DNA from: Cellvibrionales bacterium UBA4495
GTDB lineage: Bacteria > Pseudomonadota > Gammaproteobacteria > Pseudomonadales > Porticoccaceae
Direction of reading: 5' to 3'
Length of the DNA: 21,747 nucleotides
NCBI GenBank assembly: GCA_002388905.1
Contig: DGNJ01000091.1
Location: forward strand, 26,546 to 48,292
In this document: positions 1 through 6,937 of the stretch, one piece after another
How positions within the stretch are numbered: the stretch's first letter is position 1
Layout of the letters: each line of letters opens with the position of its first letter
The notes under the pieces: generated by a model
What the model was told of the DNA's origin: nothing
The model's input: only the letters and a program-made list of their open reading frames with translations
Database searches by the model: none
Translations under genes and position numbers: made by a program

Positions 1-315
1 ATCTCCGGTGGTGAGAACATTTACAGCACCCAGGTGGAGGCGGCCATACACCAACACCCGGCGGTACTGGAGTCAGCGGTGTTCGGCATTCCCGACCCGG
101 TGTGGGGGGAGGCGGTCAAGGGCGTGGTGGTGCTCAAGCCGGGCATGACCGCCACCGAGCAGGATATTATCGCCGCCGCCAGCCAGCACCTAGCCTCGTA
201 CCAGAAACCCAAATCCGTGGATTTTGTCGACAGCCTGCCCAAGGCTCCCACCGGCAAGATTCTCAAGCGTTCTTTGCGTGATCCGTATTGGGCGAAAGGG
301 GATAAAAAAGTATGA
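1..315 (+). CDS. Acyl-CoA synthetase (AMP-dependent ligase), C-terminal end only
   Basis: The reading frame is open from base 1, so this is the 3' end of a gene that begins outside the window; 104 codons remain. It opens with SGGENIY, the A8-type hinge motif of the ANL (acyl/aryl-CoA ligase) superfamily, and ends with the A10 motif PKAPTGKILKR, whose lysine (about residue 86 of the visible part) is the adenylation lysine. Members activate a carboxylic acid to its CoA thioester through an acyl-AMP. The stop codon overlaps the start of the next gene (ATGA), so it is translationally coupled to the MaoC, thiolase and DUF35 genes. This places it as the activating enzyme for the acid those genes degrade. 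The substrate cannot be read from this fragment. Confidence 0.93.
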   Translation: MSGGENIYSTQVEAAIHQHPAVLESAVFGIPDPVWGEAVKGVVVLKPGMTATEQDIIAAASQHLASYQKPKSVDFVDSLPKAPTGKILKRSLRDPYWAKGDKKV

Positions 316-767
316 GCGGTTTATTGAGCGAAGAGCTACTTTCGACCATAGGGCGCCGGAGCGAGCCCCGCAGGGAGTTGGTTACCCGCCGTGATATCAG
401 GAAGTACGCCATCGCGACGGGCAATCGCCAGCGTAAGTACCTGGACGGCGATGTGGCGCCGCCCATGTTTCACGTGCCGTTGTTCTGGGATGTGGTGGAG
501 ATGGACCGGTTGTCCCCGGACGGGGTTGCCATCGATACCCTGCTGCCCAAGTTCCCCCTCGAAAAGGCCATGGCCGGCGGCCTGAAGATCGACTATGTCA
601 AACCGGTATATCCGGGCGACTGGTTAACGGCCACGCGGACTTTGACGGATATTTATGAAAAGCAGGGCAGTTCCGGCCCCCTGATTTTCTACGAGACCGA
701 TATGCACATCGTCGACGACGACAACGAACTCGTGATTCGAGAACGAACCACCAGGATAATGAGGTGA
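312..767 (+). CDS. MaoC-like dehydratase, N-terminal-type hot-dog domain protein
   Basis: This 151-residue protein resembles the FAS1-like/MaoC N-terminal dehydratase domain. It has the opening VTRRDIRKYAIATGN, the segment DGDVAPPMF near residues 45-53, and the central strand GGLKIDYVKPVYPGD near 89-103. In this family the N-terminal hot-dog half binds the acyl chain and usually pairs with a second half carrying the catalytic residues; that second half is probably the next gene. The pair would hydrate a 2-enoyl-CoA. It overlaps the preceding CoA ligase by four bases and the following gene by four bases (GTGA), so the three are coupled. The family is clear. A heterodimer with the next product is inferred from gene order. 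Confidence 0.85.
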   Translation: MSGLLSEELLSTIGRRSEPRRELVTRRDIRKYAIATGNRQRKYLDGDVAPPMFHVPLFWDVVEMDRLSPDGVAIDTLLPKFPLEKAMAGGLKIDYVKPVYPGDWLTATRTLTDIYEKQGSSGPLIFYETDMHIVDDDNELVIRERTTRIMR

Positions 768-1201
768 CCGCCGTGGGCAAGACCGAGGCTTCGCGCATTG
801 TATCCGTCCAGGCCGGCGACAGGCTGCCGGAGCGGGAATTTAAACCGGACAATATACAGTCGTTTTTATATAACGCTATTTTATTCAATGCACACCGCAT
901 TCATTACGATTATCCCTATGCCACGGAAGTGGAGGGCTATCCCGGCCTGGTGGTTCCAGGTCCCCTGATCGGTGACTGGCTCAACCAGTGCGTGGAGGAA
1001 TGGCTGGGAGAAGACGGACGCCTGCAATCCATCGAGTACTCCAATCGCGTTGCGGCCTACACCGGGGATACCCTGTACTCCGGCGGCGAAGTGCTCGAAG
1101 TGGATCCCCACAGCGGCCAGGTCAAGGTTGAGGTGTTCGTCAAGAACGAGTCGGGCGAGGTGGTCGCGCCCGGAAAGGCAACCGCACAATTGCATGTGTA
1201 A
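764..1201 (+). CDS. MaoC-like hydratase, catalytic-type hot-dog domain protein
   Basis: The start is a GTG at 764 overlapping the stop of the previous gene; the product has 145 residues. Residues 41-49 read FNAHRIHYD and residues 58-68 read GYPGLVVPGPL. This matches the HTD2/MaoC-type hydratase signature, in which the asparagine and histidines of F-N-x-H-x-I-H lie in the active site. Many relatives have VVHGPL where this protein has VVPGPL. The expected reaction is addition of water to an enoyl-CoA, working with the preceding non-catalytic half. Side-by-side MaoC halves just before a thiolase-fold protein and a DUF35 protein recall the steroid side-chain hydratase/aldolase set (ChsH1-ChsH2-Ltp2). 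That comparison is by family and order, not by close sequence identity. Confidence 0.85.
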   Translation: MTAVGKTEASRIVSVQAGDRLPEREFKPDNIQSFLYNAILFNAHRIHYDYPYATEVEGYPGLVVPGPLIGDWLNQCVEEWLGEDGRLQSIEYSNRVAAYTGDTLYSGGEVLEVDPHSGQVKVEVFVKNESGEVVAPGKATAQLHV

Positions 1202-1220
1202 CACAGAGCATGGGTGACAG

Positions 1221-2393
1221 ATGATGGGTTCCCTGCGTGGCAAGGTGGCGATAGTCGGTGCCGCTGATACGGCGGTGGGAAAAGTGCCGGAGATGTCGGC
1301 TACCGAGCTGTGCGTCGACGCGATTCTGCGCGCCGTTGCCGATGCCGGCCTTAAAAAAGGGGATATCGACGGCCTGGTGACCTGCAACAGCATGTCCCAG
1401 CCCATGCTCTATCACGCGGAAGCGATTGCCGAGTATCTGCAGATATTTCCCCGCTACTGTATTGCCGCCGGCGCCGGGGGCGGCACGACCTTTTCGATTC
1501 TCCATCACGCCGCTTCCGCCATTGCCACGGGAATGGCGGAAACCATTGTGATTGCCATGGCGGACAGCCTGCGCAGCGGATTGACCCGCGAGCAGGCGAT
1601 GCTGATGCAGTCATCGACGGGACACCCGCGATTCGAGCAACCCTACGGGCCCACGGTGCCGGCCTATTATGCGCTGATCGCCCAGGCCCATATGGCCGAG
1701 TACGGCACCCGTGAAGAGCATTTCGCCGAGGTGGCGGTGGCCTGCCGGGCTCATGCGGCCCGTAATCCGGCGGCACAGATGCGCGATCCGATCACCGTGG
1801 ACGATGTGCTCAACTCCCGGATGATAGCCGATCCTCTGCACCTGCTGGACTGCTCGCTGGTCTCGGACGGCGGCGCCGCCATTGTCCTGACCTCGGCGGA
1901 GCGGGCCAGGGACTTCCCTCATGATCCCGTTTACCTGCTGGGGGTGGGTGAAGGCCACATCCACGAACATATCAGCCAGGCCCACAGCCTGACCACATCC
2001 GCGGCCCGCGAAGCCGGTGCCCGGGCCTACGACATGGCCGGGCTGGGACCGTCGGATATGGATTTTGCACAGCTTTACGATTGCTTCACACCCACCGTGC
2101 TGGTGGAACTGGAAGACCTGGGTTTTTGCAGAAAAGGCGAAGGGGGCGACTTCCTCACCTCTGAAGGCATTGGCCCGACCGGGGCTTTGCCGGTCAATAC
2201 CCACGGCGGCATGTTGTCCCACTCCCACCCCGGCAATCCGGGGTCCATGTTTGCCCTGACCGAGTCGGTCCATCAGTTGCGGCACGATGCGGGCAAGCGC
2301 CAGGTGAGCGACGCAAAGGTCGGACTACTCCACGCCCAGGGGGGAATCATGTCCAGCCATACCACATTGATCCTGGGCAGGGAGGCGGGTTGA
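1221..2393 (+). CDS. Thiolase-superfamily protein of the SCP-x/Ltp type (thiolase or retro-aldolase)
   Basis: The product has 390 residues, the usual length for lipid-transfer-protein-type thiolases. Recognisable parts are GKVAIVGAADTAVGK at the N-terminus, YDCFTPTVLVELEDLGF around 286-302, NTHGGMLSHSHPGNPGS at 326-342, and HAQGGIMSSH near the C-terminus. Where degradative thiolases carry the nucleophilic cysteine (around residue 88) this protein has GAGGGTT, so normal acyl-enzyme chemistry looks unlikely. In the steroid aldolase Ltp2, a relative that also lacks this chemistry, tyrosines carry out retro-aldol cleavage; Tyr286 here sits in the equivalent YDxF motif. The start is one of two adjacent ATGs (1221 or 1224). 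The DUF35 gene begins one base after its stop, and in this family DUF35 proteins are obligate partners. Confidence 0.88.
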   Translation: MMGSLRGKVAIVGAADTAVGKVPEMSATELCVDAILRAVADAGLKKGDIDGLVTCNSMSQPMLYHAEAIAEYLQIFPRYCIAAGAGGGTTFSILHHAASAIATGMAETIVIAMADSLRSGLTREQAMLMQSSTGHPRFEQPYGPTVPAYYALIAQAHMAEYGTREEHFAEVAVACRAHAARNPAAQMRDPITVDDVLNSRMIADPLHLLDCSLVSDGGAAIVLTSAERARDFPHDPVYLLGVGEGHIHEHISQAHSLTTSAAREAGARAYDMAGLGPSDMDFAQLYDCFTPTVLVELEDLGFCRKGEGGDFLTSEGIGPTGALPVNTHGGMLSHSHPGNPGSMFALTESVHQLRHDAGKRQVSDAKVGLLHAQGGIMSSHTTLILGREAG

Positions 2394-2394
2394 T

Positions 2395-2793
2395 ATGAGT
2401 CCAAAGGAATCGTCAATCGCCCCTGTTGAACAGCCTTTTATCGACGGTTGTCACCAGGGTGTTTTACGCCTGCAGCGTTGCACCCGTTGCCACAGACACC
2501 AGTTCTACCCACGGCTGGTGTGCGGCTACTGCTGGGCAAGGGACCTGGAATGGGTGTCTGCCAGCGGCAAGGGCCGTATTGCCAGTTTTACGGTGGTGCG
2601 CCTGGCGGTTTCGCCGGCCCACGAAGCGCCCTATGTGGTGGCCCTTGTGGATCTCGAGGAGGGCCCCCGGATGATGAGCAGGGTTACGGATTGCGACCCG
2701 GAATCGGTACAAATTGGTGCTCAGGTCAAGGTGGCCTTTGCCGAAACTTCGGACGGGGCCCCCTTGCCTGTGTTTGAACCCGATAATGATTAG
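2395..2793 (+). CDS. DUF35 zinc-ribbon/OB-fold protein, partner of the thiolase-like enzyme
   Basis: This 132-residue protein has an N-terminal rubredoxin-like zinc ribbon with cysteines at 29, 32, 43 and 46 (CTRC and CGYC). An OB-fold follows, with GKGRIASFTVVRLAV and PYVVALVDLEEGPRMMSRV. Stand-alone DUF35 proteins bind Ltp-type thiolases or aldolases and complete or stabilise their active complex; in ChsH2 the same fold is fused to a MaoC domain. Here the MaoC domains are separate genes upstream, so the module is a fully split version. The start ATG is one base downstream of the thiolase stop, so coupling is near certain. The function is by family and the direct partnership is inferred from adjacency. 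Confidence 0.9.
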   Translation: MSPKESSIAPVEQPFIDGCHQGVLRLQRCTRCHRHQFYPRLVCGYCWARDLEWVSASGKGRIASFTVVRLAVSPAHEAPYVVALVDLEEGPRMMSRVTDCDPESVQIGAQVKVAFAETSDGAPLPVFEPDND

Positions 2794-2808
2794 TGCAGGA
2801 GTGTAGCG

Positions 2809-4158
2809 ATGAACTCTCAACGAATACCCGTGGCAGTAATTAACCCGGATGCACCCGCGGATTCCCTGGAGGCAAAACAGCCGGACGTGGATAACGGTGT
2901 CGATATATTCGGTAAGGAGGGATATTTCAGCAAGGACTACATGGCGCTGGAATGGGACAAACTGTGGACCCGAAGCTGGCTGATAGCCGGGGTTGAATCC
3001 GATATCCCCAATGTGGGGGATTATTTCCTGGCCAATATCCGTGAAGAATCCATTATCGTTACCCGGACGGAAGAGGGACTCAAAGCGTTTTATAACGTCT
3101 GCAGTCACCGGGGCGCCAGGTTGCTCAACCAGGAACATGGCAACAGAAATGTATTTGTCTGCCCCTTCCATAGCTGGAGTTTCAAGAATACCGGTGAGTT
3201 GCGCACCATTACGGACGAGGCTTATTTCAAGCCGGAAGTCATTGCCCATCGTCCGGGCCTGAAGCCCGTCCATGTGGATACGCATGCCGGGATTGTCTTT
3301 GTCAATATGGGGGAAAACCCGCCGCCCCTGGAAAAGTCCATTGGCCTGCCGGAAGGTTATCTCGAAGCTTACAATATCGACAAAATGCGGGTGGTCAGAC
3401 ACGTACGCAGCGAATGGGGTGCCAACTGGAAGGTGGGTGTAGAGGCCTTTTACGAAAGTTATCACCTCCATCAGGTGCACCCTGAAACCCGGGGCGTGAT
3501 GGGTGATCTCAATGTCCAGTACGACCTCTACCCCAATGGCGCCAGCAGGATGATCGTCCCCCTCGGGGAACCCAGTCCGAGAATCAGGGACAAGACCGTT
3601 AACGAAGGTCTTAAAATGATGCTGCAGGATGTGGGAATCGATCCCGAGGGTTTTAACGGCACTGCCGAGGATGTCCGCCGGGCCATTCAGGTCGCGAAGC
3701 GGGAACGGGAAAAACGGCTCGGGCTGGACTACTCTAGACTGACCGACGGCCAGCTCACCGATAGTTGGGCCACCGGTATTTTTCCCAATGCGCAAATCGG
3801 TTGTCACCCTGAAGGGGTTTTCCTGATGCGTTTTCTGCCCCATGAGTCGGATCCGGAGCGTTTTTACTACGACACCATGACCCTGATACTGCCGGCCGAT
3901 GACCCCAACTACAAACCCCCTGACTGGATGGGGCTTCCCGAAGGCACGGACTGTACCGGCAAGGTGCGTCCGCCGGTGGAATATTACAGTATCGACGAAG
4001 ACCCCCAGCTGGGCCTGGTTCTGAGCCAGGATGCCGCATTGCTGCCAGTGGTCCAGAAGGGGATGCGGTCCCGGGGCTTTGAGGGCCAGCTCTGGAGCGA
4101 GCAAGAGCAGCGGCTGCGGCATTTTCATGTAGAACTTGAGCGTCGACTGAAGGAGTAA
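2809..4158 (+). CDS. Rieske non-heme iron oxygenase, alpha (catalytic) subunit
   Basis: The product has 449 residues, a normal length for an aromatic-ring-hydroxylating or related oxygenase alpha subunit. The Rieske cluster ligands are Cys98, His100, Cys118 and His121 (CSHRGARLL and CPFHSW). The mononuclear iron site has NWKVGVEAFYESYH then H, giving His219 and His224 in the usual H-x4-H spacing. The residue before YH, bridging between Rieske and iron centres, is in ESYH (Glu216), where naphthalene-dioxygenase-type enzymes have aspartate. A good Shine-Dalgarno (AGGAG, 2797-2801) precedes the ATG. No beta subunit, ferredoxin or reductase lies nearby, so a homotrimeric enzyme served by a shared reductase is likely. 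It ends the first operon; the substrate is unknown, but context suggests an alicyclic or steroid-like compound. Confidence 0.92.
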   Translation: MNSQRIPVAVINPDAPADSLEAKQPDVDNGVDIFGKEGYFSKDYMALEWDKLWTRSWLIAGVESDIPNVGDYFLANIREESIIVTRTEEGLKAFYNVCSHRGARLLNQEHGNRNVFVCPFHSWSFKNTGELRTITDEAYFKPEVIAHRPGLKPVHVDTHAGIVFVNMGENPPPLEKSIGLPEGYLEAYNIDKMRVVRHVRSEWGANWKVGVEAFYESYHLHQVHPETRGVMGDLNVQYDLYPNGASRMIVPLGEPSPRIRDKTVNEGLKMMLQDVGIDPEGFNGTAEDVRRAIQVAKREREKRLGLDYSRLTDGQLTDSWATGIFPNAQIGCHPEGVFLMRFLPHESDPERFYYDTMTLILPADDPNYKPPDWMGLPEGTDCTGKVRPPVEYYSIDEDPQLGLVLSQDAALLPVVQKGMRSRGFEGQLWSEQEQRLRHFHVELERRLKE

Positions 4159-4177
4159 CTTGCTTGACATTAGCAAG
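4159..4177. promoter_or_regulatory. Dyad operator candidate, copy A (CTTGCTTG-N5-AGCAAG)
   Basis: Perfect inverted repeat CTTGCT/AGCAAG with a 7-base centre. The symmetry extends one or two bases further out, giving AACTTGCT at 4157-4164 and AGCAAGTT at 4172-4179. It begins at the last bases of the Rieske gene. Copy B, 104 bases downstream, matches it at 19 of 23 positions, and copy C lies at 9815. A dimeric-repressor operator is the favoured reading. A weak stem-loop terminator for the Rieske operon is the alternative, but no T-tract follows. Confidence 0.6.
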
Positions 4178-4191
4178 TTATAGTTGCAAAC

Positions 4192-4206
4192 TTGAACAAT
4201 ATTAAA
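4192..4206. promoter_or_regulatory. Degenerate copy of the TTGAACAATGTTCAA palindrome
   Basis: TTGAACAATATTAAA matches the perfect palindrome at 12686-12700 at 13 of 15 positions, and the shared run ACTTGAACAAT is 11 bases. The left half-site is intact and the right half-site is degraded. It lies 15 bases after dyad copy A, so two regulators or one flexible regulator could meet here. The function is inferred. Confidence 0.4.
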
Positions 4207-4262
4207 AACAGGGTGGCGCAGTGGGTAGGAGAATTGATGCTCAGTACTTTTCTTCAAATTAG

Positions 4263-4281
4263 CTTGCTTGCCAGAAGCAAG
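4263..4281. promoter_or_regulatory. Dyad operator candidate, copy B (CTTGCTTG-N5-AGCAAG)
   Basis: CTTGCTT and AAGCAAG form perfect 7-base arms around a 5-base centre. Its outer flanks match copy A, and the 104-base spacing from copy A is close to ten helical turns. It is followed by TTTATTCTT, so a weak intrinsic terminator cannot be excluded for this single copy. The recurrence of the same core at three sites favours a protein-binding site. Confidence 0.6.
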
Positions 4282-4468
4282 TTTATTCTTGTACCAGTCC
4301 GGTGGACCCATCAGAGCCATTCAACTGGCCGAGGGTTGCCGATGGTAAAGAGGAGAGGGTCATCGATCTGTTCCGGTGGCCCATTCCAGAGGGGGCAAGG
4401 GCCTGAATCTAAAAGATACTGGCCTGCTAATAACTCAATTTTAAGGTAAAAGGCTCGAGGAGAAGACT

Positions 4469-6781
4469 ATGATTAATACTAATAAGGGGAATGCGCTGCG
4501 AAAAACCGCGCTTGCCATGTCACTGGCCGCAATTCCAAGCCTGCCGGTGGCAGCACAGGAGGGGAGTTCCGACGGAAGTGGCAAAAGTTCCTTCAGGATT
4601 GAAGAGGTCCGGGTTACTGCCAGGAAGATCGAGGAGAGCCTCCAGGACACCCCCGTGGCCGTATCGGCGTTCGGCGAGCAGGATATCGAACGACTCAACC
4701 CCCAGGATCTGCGCGATATCGGGGCTTACGCACCCAACGTCAGTGTCGGCAGTATCCCGGGCTTCAACGCAGCAGCCATAGCCATCCGTGGCGTATCGAC
4801 CGGTGATATTCCCTCCAGTTTTGACCCGGCGGTGACGGTTGCTGTTGACGGCTTCTATTACGGCCATGCCCAGACCTCGCTGCTCGACATGTTCGACCTC
4901 CAGCAGATCGAAATTCTCCGGGGTCCCCAGGGCACACTGTTTGGCAAGAACACTATTGGCGGTGTAGTCAACGTGACCTCCAAGCGGCCCACCGGTGAAT
5001 GGGGTGTCGAGGGCGAAGTCTCCGTTGGCAACTACAGCCATGTCGAGGCAAAAGCTGCAGTCGATATTCCCTTCATCGAAGATGTGCTGGCCGGACGGTT
5101 TGCATTCATGTCGACCCAGAACGACGGGTACTATACCAATACCGTTGATGGCGAGGACATTGGCGGCAAGGACGTGCAAACGTTCCGCGGCCGGTTCCTG
5201 TTTACACCGACCGATAGTTTCGAGGCGTTGTTGAGCTTCGAATGGGAGGAAGACCGGAGCGACACCCCTCCGGTCATCAATACCTCGACTGCACAGGATC
5301 CGAACGGTTATTACGGCTCCGATCTCTTTTACTTCCTGGGTTATCCGGGACGCGGCACTGGTGGTCCTCTCGCGCAGCCCCTGGGAGACCCCTTCGATAC
5401 GGGCCTGGTCTCCCGATACGAGCATGTCGACGGGTTCGCGGATTACACAAGTTCGACCGGCCACTTCTTCGATATCGAAGGTGTATACCTGAATATGAGC
5501 TGGGATGTTCTCGGTGGCACCATTACCTCCATCACCGGTAAGCGTTCCGTTGACTCGGATCTCTACAACGATTACCTCGGTGAAAACGTGCCTGTTTATG
5601 CCACCATGCGGTCGGTCTATCGGGACACTTTCAGCCAGGAATTGCGCTTTGCGTCGAATATCTCCAATGTTTTCGACTATCAGGTCGGCGTCTATTTCCA
5701 GAACAATGAACTGGATTATATCAACCACACCAGCCTGGGTTCCGGGCATCCGTTCAGCGGCATCCTCTGGCCGGCGGCAGGCCTGTTGCAGACCGGTGAC
5801 GGCGGCCAGGAAACGGACACCTTCGCGGTCTTTGGTGAAGCCAATTACCACCTGACTGAAAAGTGGGGGTTAACGTTGGGTGCAAGGTATACGGAAGAAG
5901 AGAAGGATTTCAACCTGAGGCCTATCGGTGTGCCCGAAAGTGGCCGTGTCGTCACGGATAATGACTGGGACAGTGTTACCTACCGACTCGGTACCGACTA
6001 CCGGTTGAATGACGAAATTATGCTGTACGCGACTTTCTCCACCGGTTTCAAGTCGGGCGGCTTCAATGAACAGGCGACCTCTCCGGCGACTGCCGCGCTC
6101 TCCTTCGACGAGGAAGAAGCGGATGCATTCGAGGTTGGCATGAAATCCGACCTTTTCGATGGCCGCCTTCGCCTCAATGTCGCCGCTTTCTACACCGAAT
6201 ATGAAGGACTCCAGCTCGATTCCGTGGTCCCTGTCGAAGGTTCCGCGATTGGCCAGGAATCCACCATTACCAACGCCGGTTCGTCGACGGTGCAGGGTGT
6301 CGAGATTGAAGCCACCGCGCGCGTGACAGAGTACCTCACCCTGCAGGGGACCCTGGGTTACCTGGATGCCGAGTACGATGAGTTCGACTGTGACCTCGAC
6401 CGGAATCCCGCAAACGGGAACGAGGATTGCACCGTGCTCGACGTGAAGCGGACCCCCGAGGTGACAGCATCCGGCGGTATCACATTCGACCAGCCCGTTG
6501 CCGATCTGGGGAGTCTTTCCTATAACCTCAACTTCACGTATACCGACTCCTATTACAACGACGTTTTCAACTCCGTGGGCAGCGAGCATGAAGACGTATT
6601 CCTGTTGAATGGATCGATCACCCTGTACGAGGCCGGCGAACGTTACCGGATCGGTATTTTCGGACGCAACCTGACGGATGAAGAGTACCAGACCTCGGGT
6701 CTGGGCGTCGCCAACCTGTGGTCGTTCTCGACCTATGGCGCGCCCCGCACTTATGGTCTCGAGCTCGGGTTCAATTTCTAA
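4469..6781 (+). CDS. TonB-dependent outer-membrane receptor
   Basis: The product has 770 residues with a signal peptide (1 to about 30, ending PVAAQ). A TonB-box region EEVRVTA is at 45-51. The plug domain has RGPQGTLFGKNTIGGVVNVTSKRP, given here as RGPQGTLFG and NTIGGVVNV, and a long beta-barrel ends in a terminal phenylalanine (LGFNF). Such receptors take bulky or scarce substrates across the outer membrane using TonB energy. The KIEESLQDTPVAVSAF style of plug start is common in receptors of catabolic clusters in sphingomonads and marine gammaproteobacteria, rather than in siderophore receptors. The start is supported by GAGGAGA six bases upstream. It lies between the Rieske operon and the GST/dehydrogenase pair, so it probably imports the compound these enzymes attack. 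Its leader carries two dyad sites. Confidence 0.95.
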   Translation: MINTNKGNALRKTALAMSLAAIPSLPVAAQEGSSDGSGKSSFRIEEVRVTARKIEESLQDTPVAVSAFGEQDIERLNPQDLRDIGAYAPNVSVGSIPGFNAAAIAIRGVSTGDIPSSFDPAVTVAVDGFYYGHAQTSLLDMFDLQQIEILRGPQGTLFGKNTIGGVVNVTSKRPTGEWGVEGEVSVGNYSHVEAKAAVDIPFIEDVLAGRFAFMSTQNDGYYTNTVDGEDIGGKDVQTFRGRFLFTPTDSFEALLSFEWEEDRSDTPPVINTSTAQDPNGYYGSDLFYFLGYPGRGTGGPLAQPLGDPFDTGLVSRYEHVDGFADYTSSTGHFFDIEGVYLNMSWDVLGGTITSITGKRSVDSDLYNDYLGENVPVYATMRSVYRDTFSQELRFASNISNVFDYQVGVYFQNNELDYINHTSLGSGHPFSGILWPAAGLLQTGDGGQETDTFAVFGEANYHLTEKWGLTLGARYTEEEKDFNLRPIGVPESGRVVTDNDWDSVTYRLGTDYRLNDEIMLYATFSTGFKSGGFNEQATSPATAALSFDEEEADAFEVGMKSDLFDGRLRLNVAAFYTEYEGLQLDSVVPVEGSAIGQESTITNAGSSTVQGVEIEATARVTEYLTLQGTLGYLDAEYDEFDCDLDRNPANGNEDCTVLDVKRTPEVTASGGITFDQPVADLGSLSYNLNFTYTDSYYNDVFNSVGSEHEDVFLLNGSITLYEAGERYRIGIFGRNLTDEEYQTSGLGVANLWSFSTYGAPRTYGLELGFNF

Positions 6782-6793
6782 CGAGGATAAACA

Positions 6794-6815
6794 GGGGGTG
6801 GCAATAGTCGCCCCC
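6794..6815 (+). terminator. Hairpin after the receptor gene, probable terminator
   Basis: GGGGGTGGC and GTCGCCCCC form a nine-pair stem (two G-U pairs) around loop AATA, starting 13 bases after the receptor stop. Only a short TTGT follows, so termination may be partial or Rho-assisted, allowing some read-through into the GST gene. Confidence 0.55.
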
Positions 6816-6937
6816 TTGTCAGTGCCAGATCCGCCATCGTTCACGCCGTATCGAGAAACACCGGCCATAGAAGCAGAGCGGCCTGCCTTTTGAAGGGCGG
6901 TGCAAGCGAGGTTTACCGGCATTGAATTGGAGAAAAA

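Larger units (their letters stand above)
4159..4468. other. 310-base intergenic region upstream of the TonB-dependent receptor gene
   Basis: No convincing gene lies here. The stretch holds two copies of the CTTGCTTG-N5-AGCAAG dyad (starting 4159 and 4263), a degenerate copy of the TTGAACAATGTTCAA palindrome (4192-4206), and an imperfect direct repeat of TCCGGTGG(A)CCCAT (4298-4311 and 4372-4384). A strong Shine-Dalgarno GAGGAGA (4457-4463) precedes the receptor start. No canonical sigma-70 promoter with good spacing is evident. TATAGT at 4179 and TATTCT at 4284 are -10-like sequences just after each dyad, but neither has a well-spaced -35. Confidence 0.6.

Noticed and set aside
4157..4283. 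Dyads A and B as a CRISPR or transposon end pair
   Set aside because: Only two copies here with unrelated spacer content, no cas or transposase gene, and no target duplication; the third copy is in a promoter.
2464..4320. 618-codon open frame on the - strand opposite the DUF35 and Rieske genes
   Set aside because: It is antisense to two clear protein families, with composition typical of a shadow frame and no recognisable domain.
4192..4449. 85-codon open frame in the receptor leader
   Set aside because: No Shine-Dalgarno, covers the operator dyads, and has no protein-like character.
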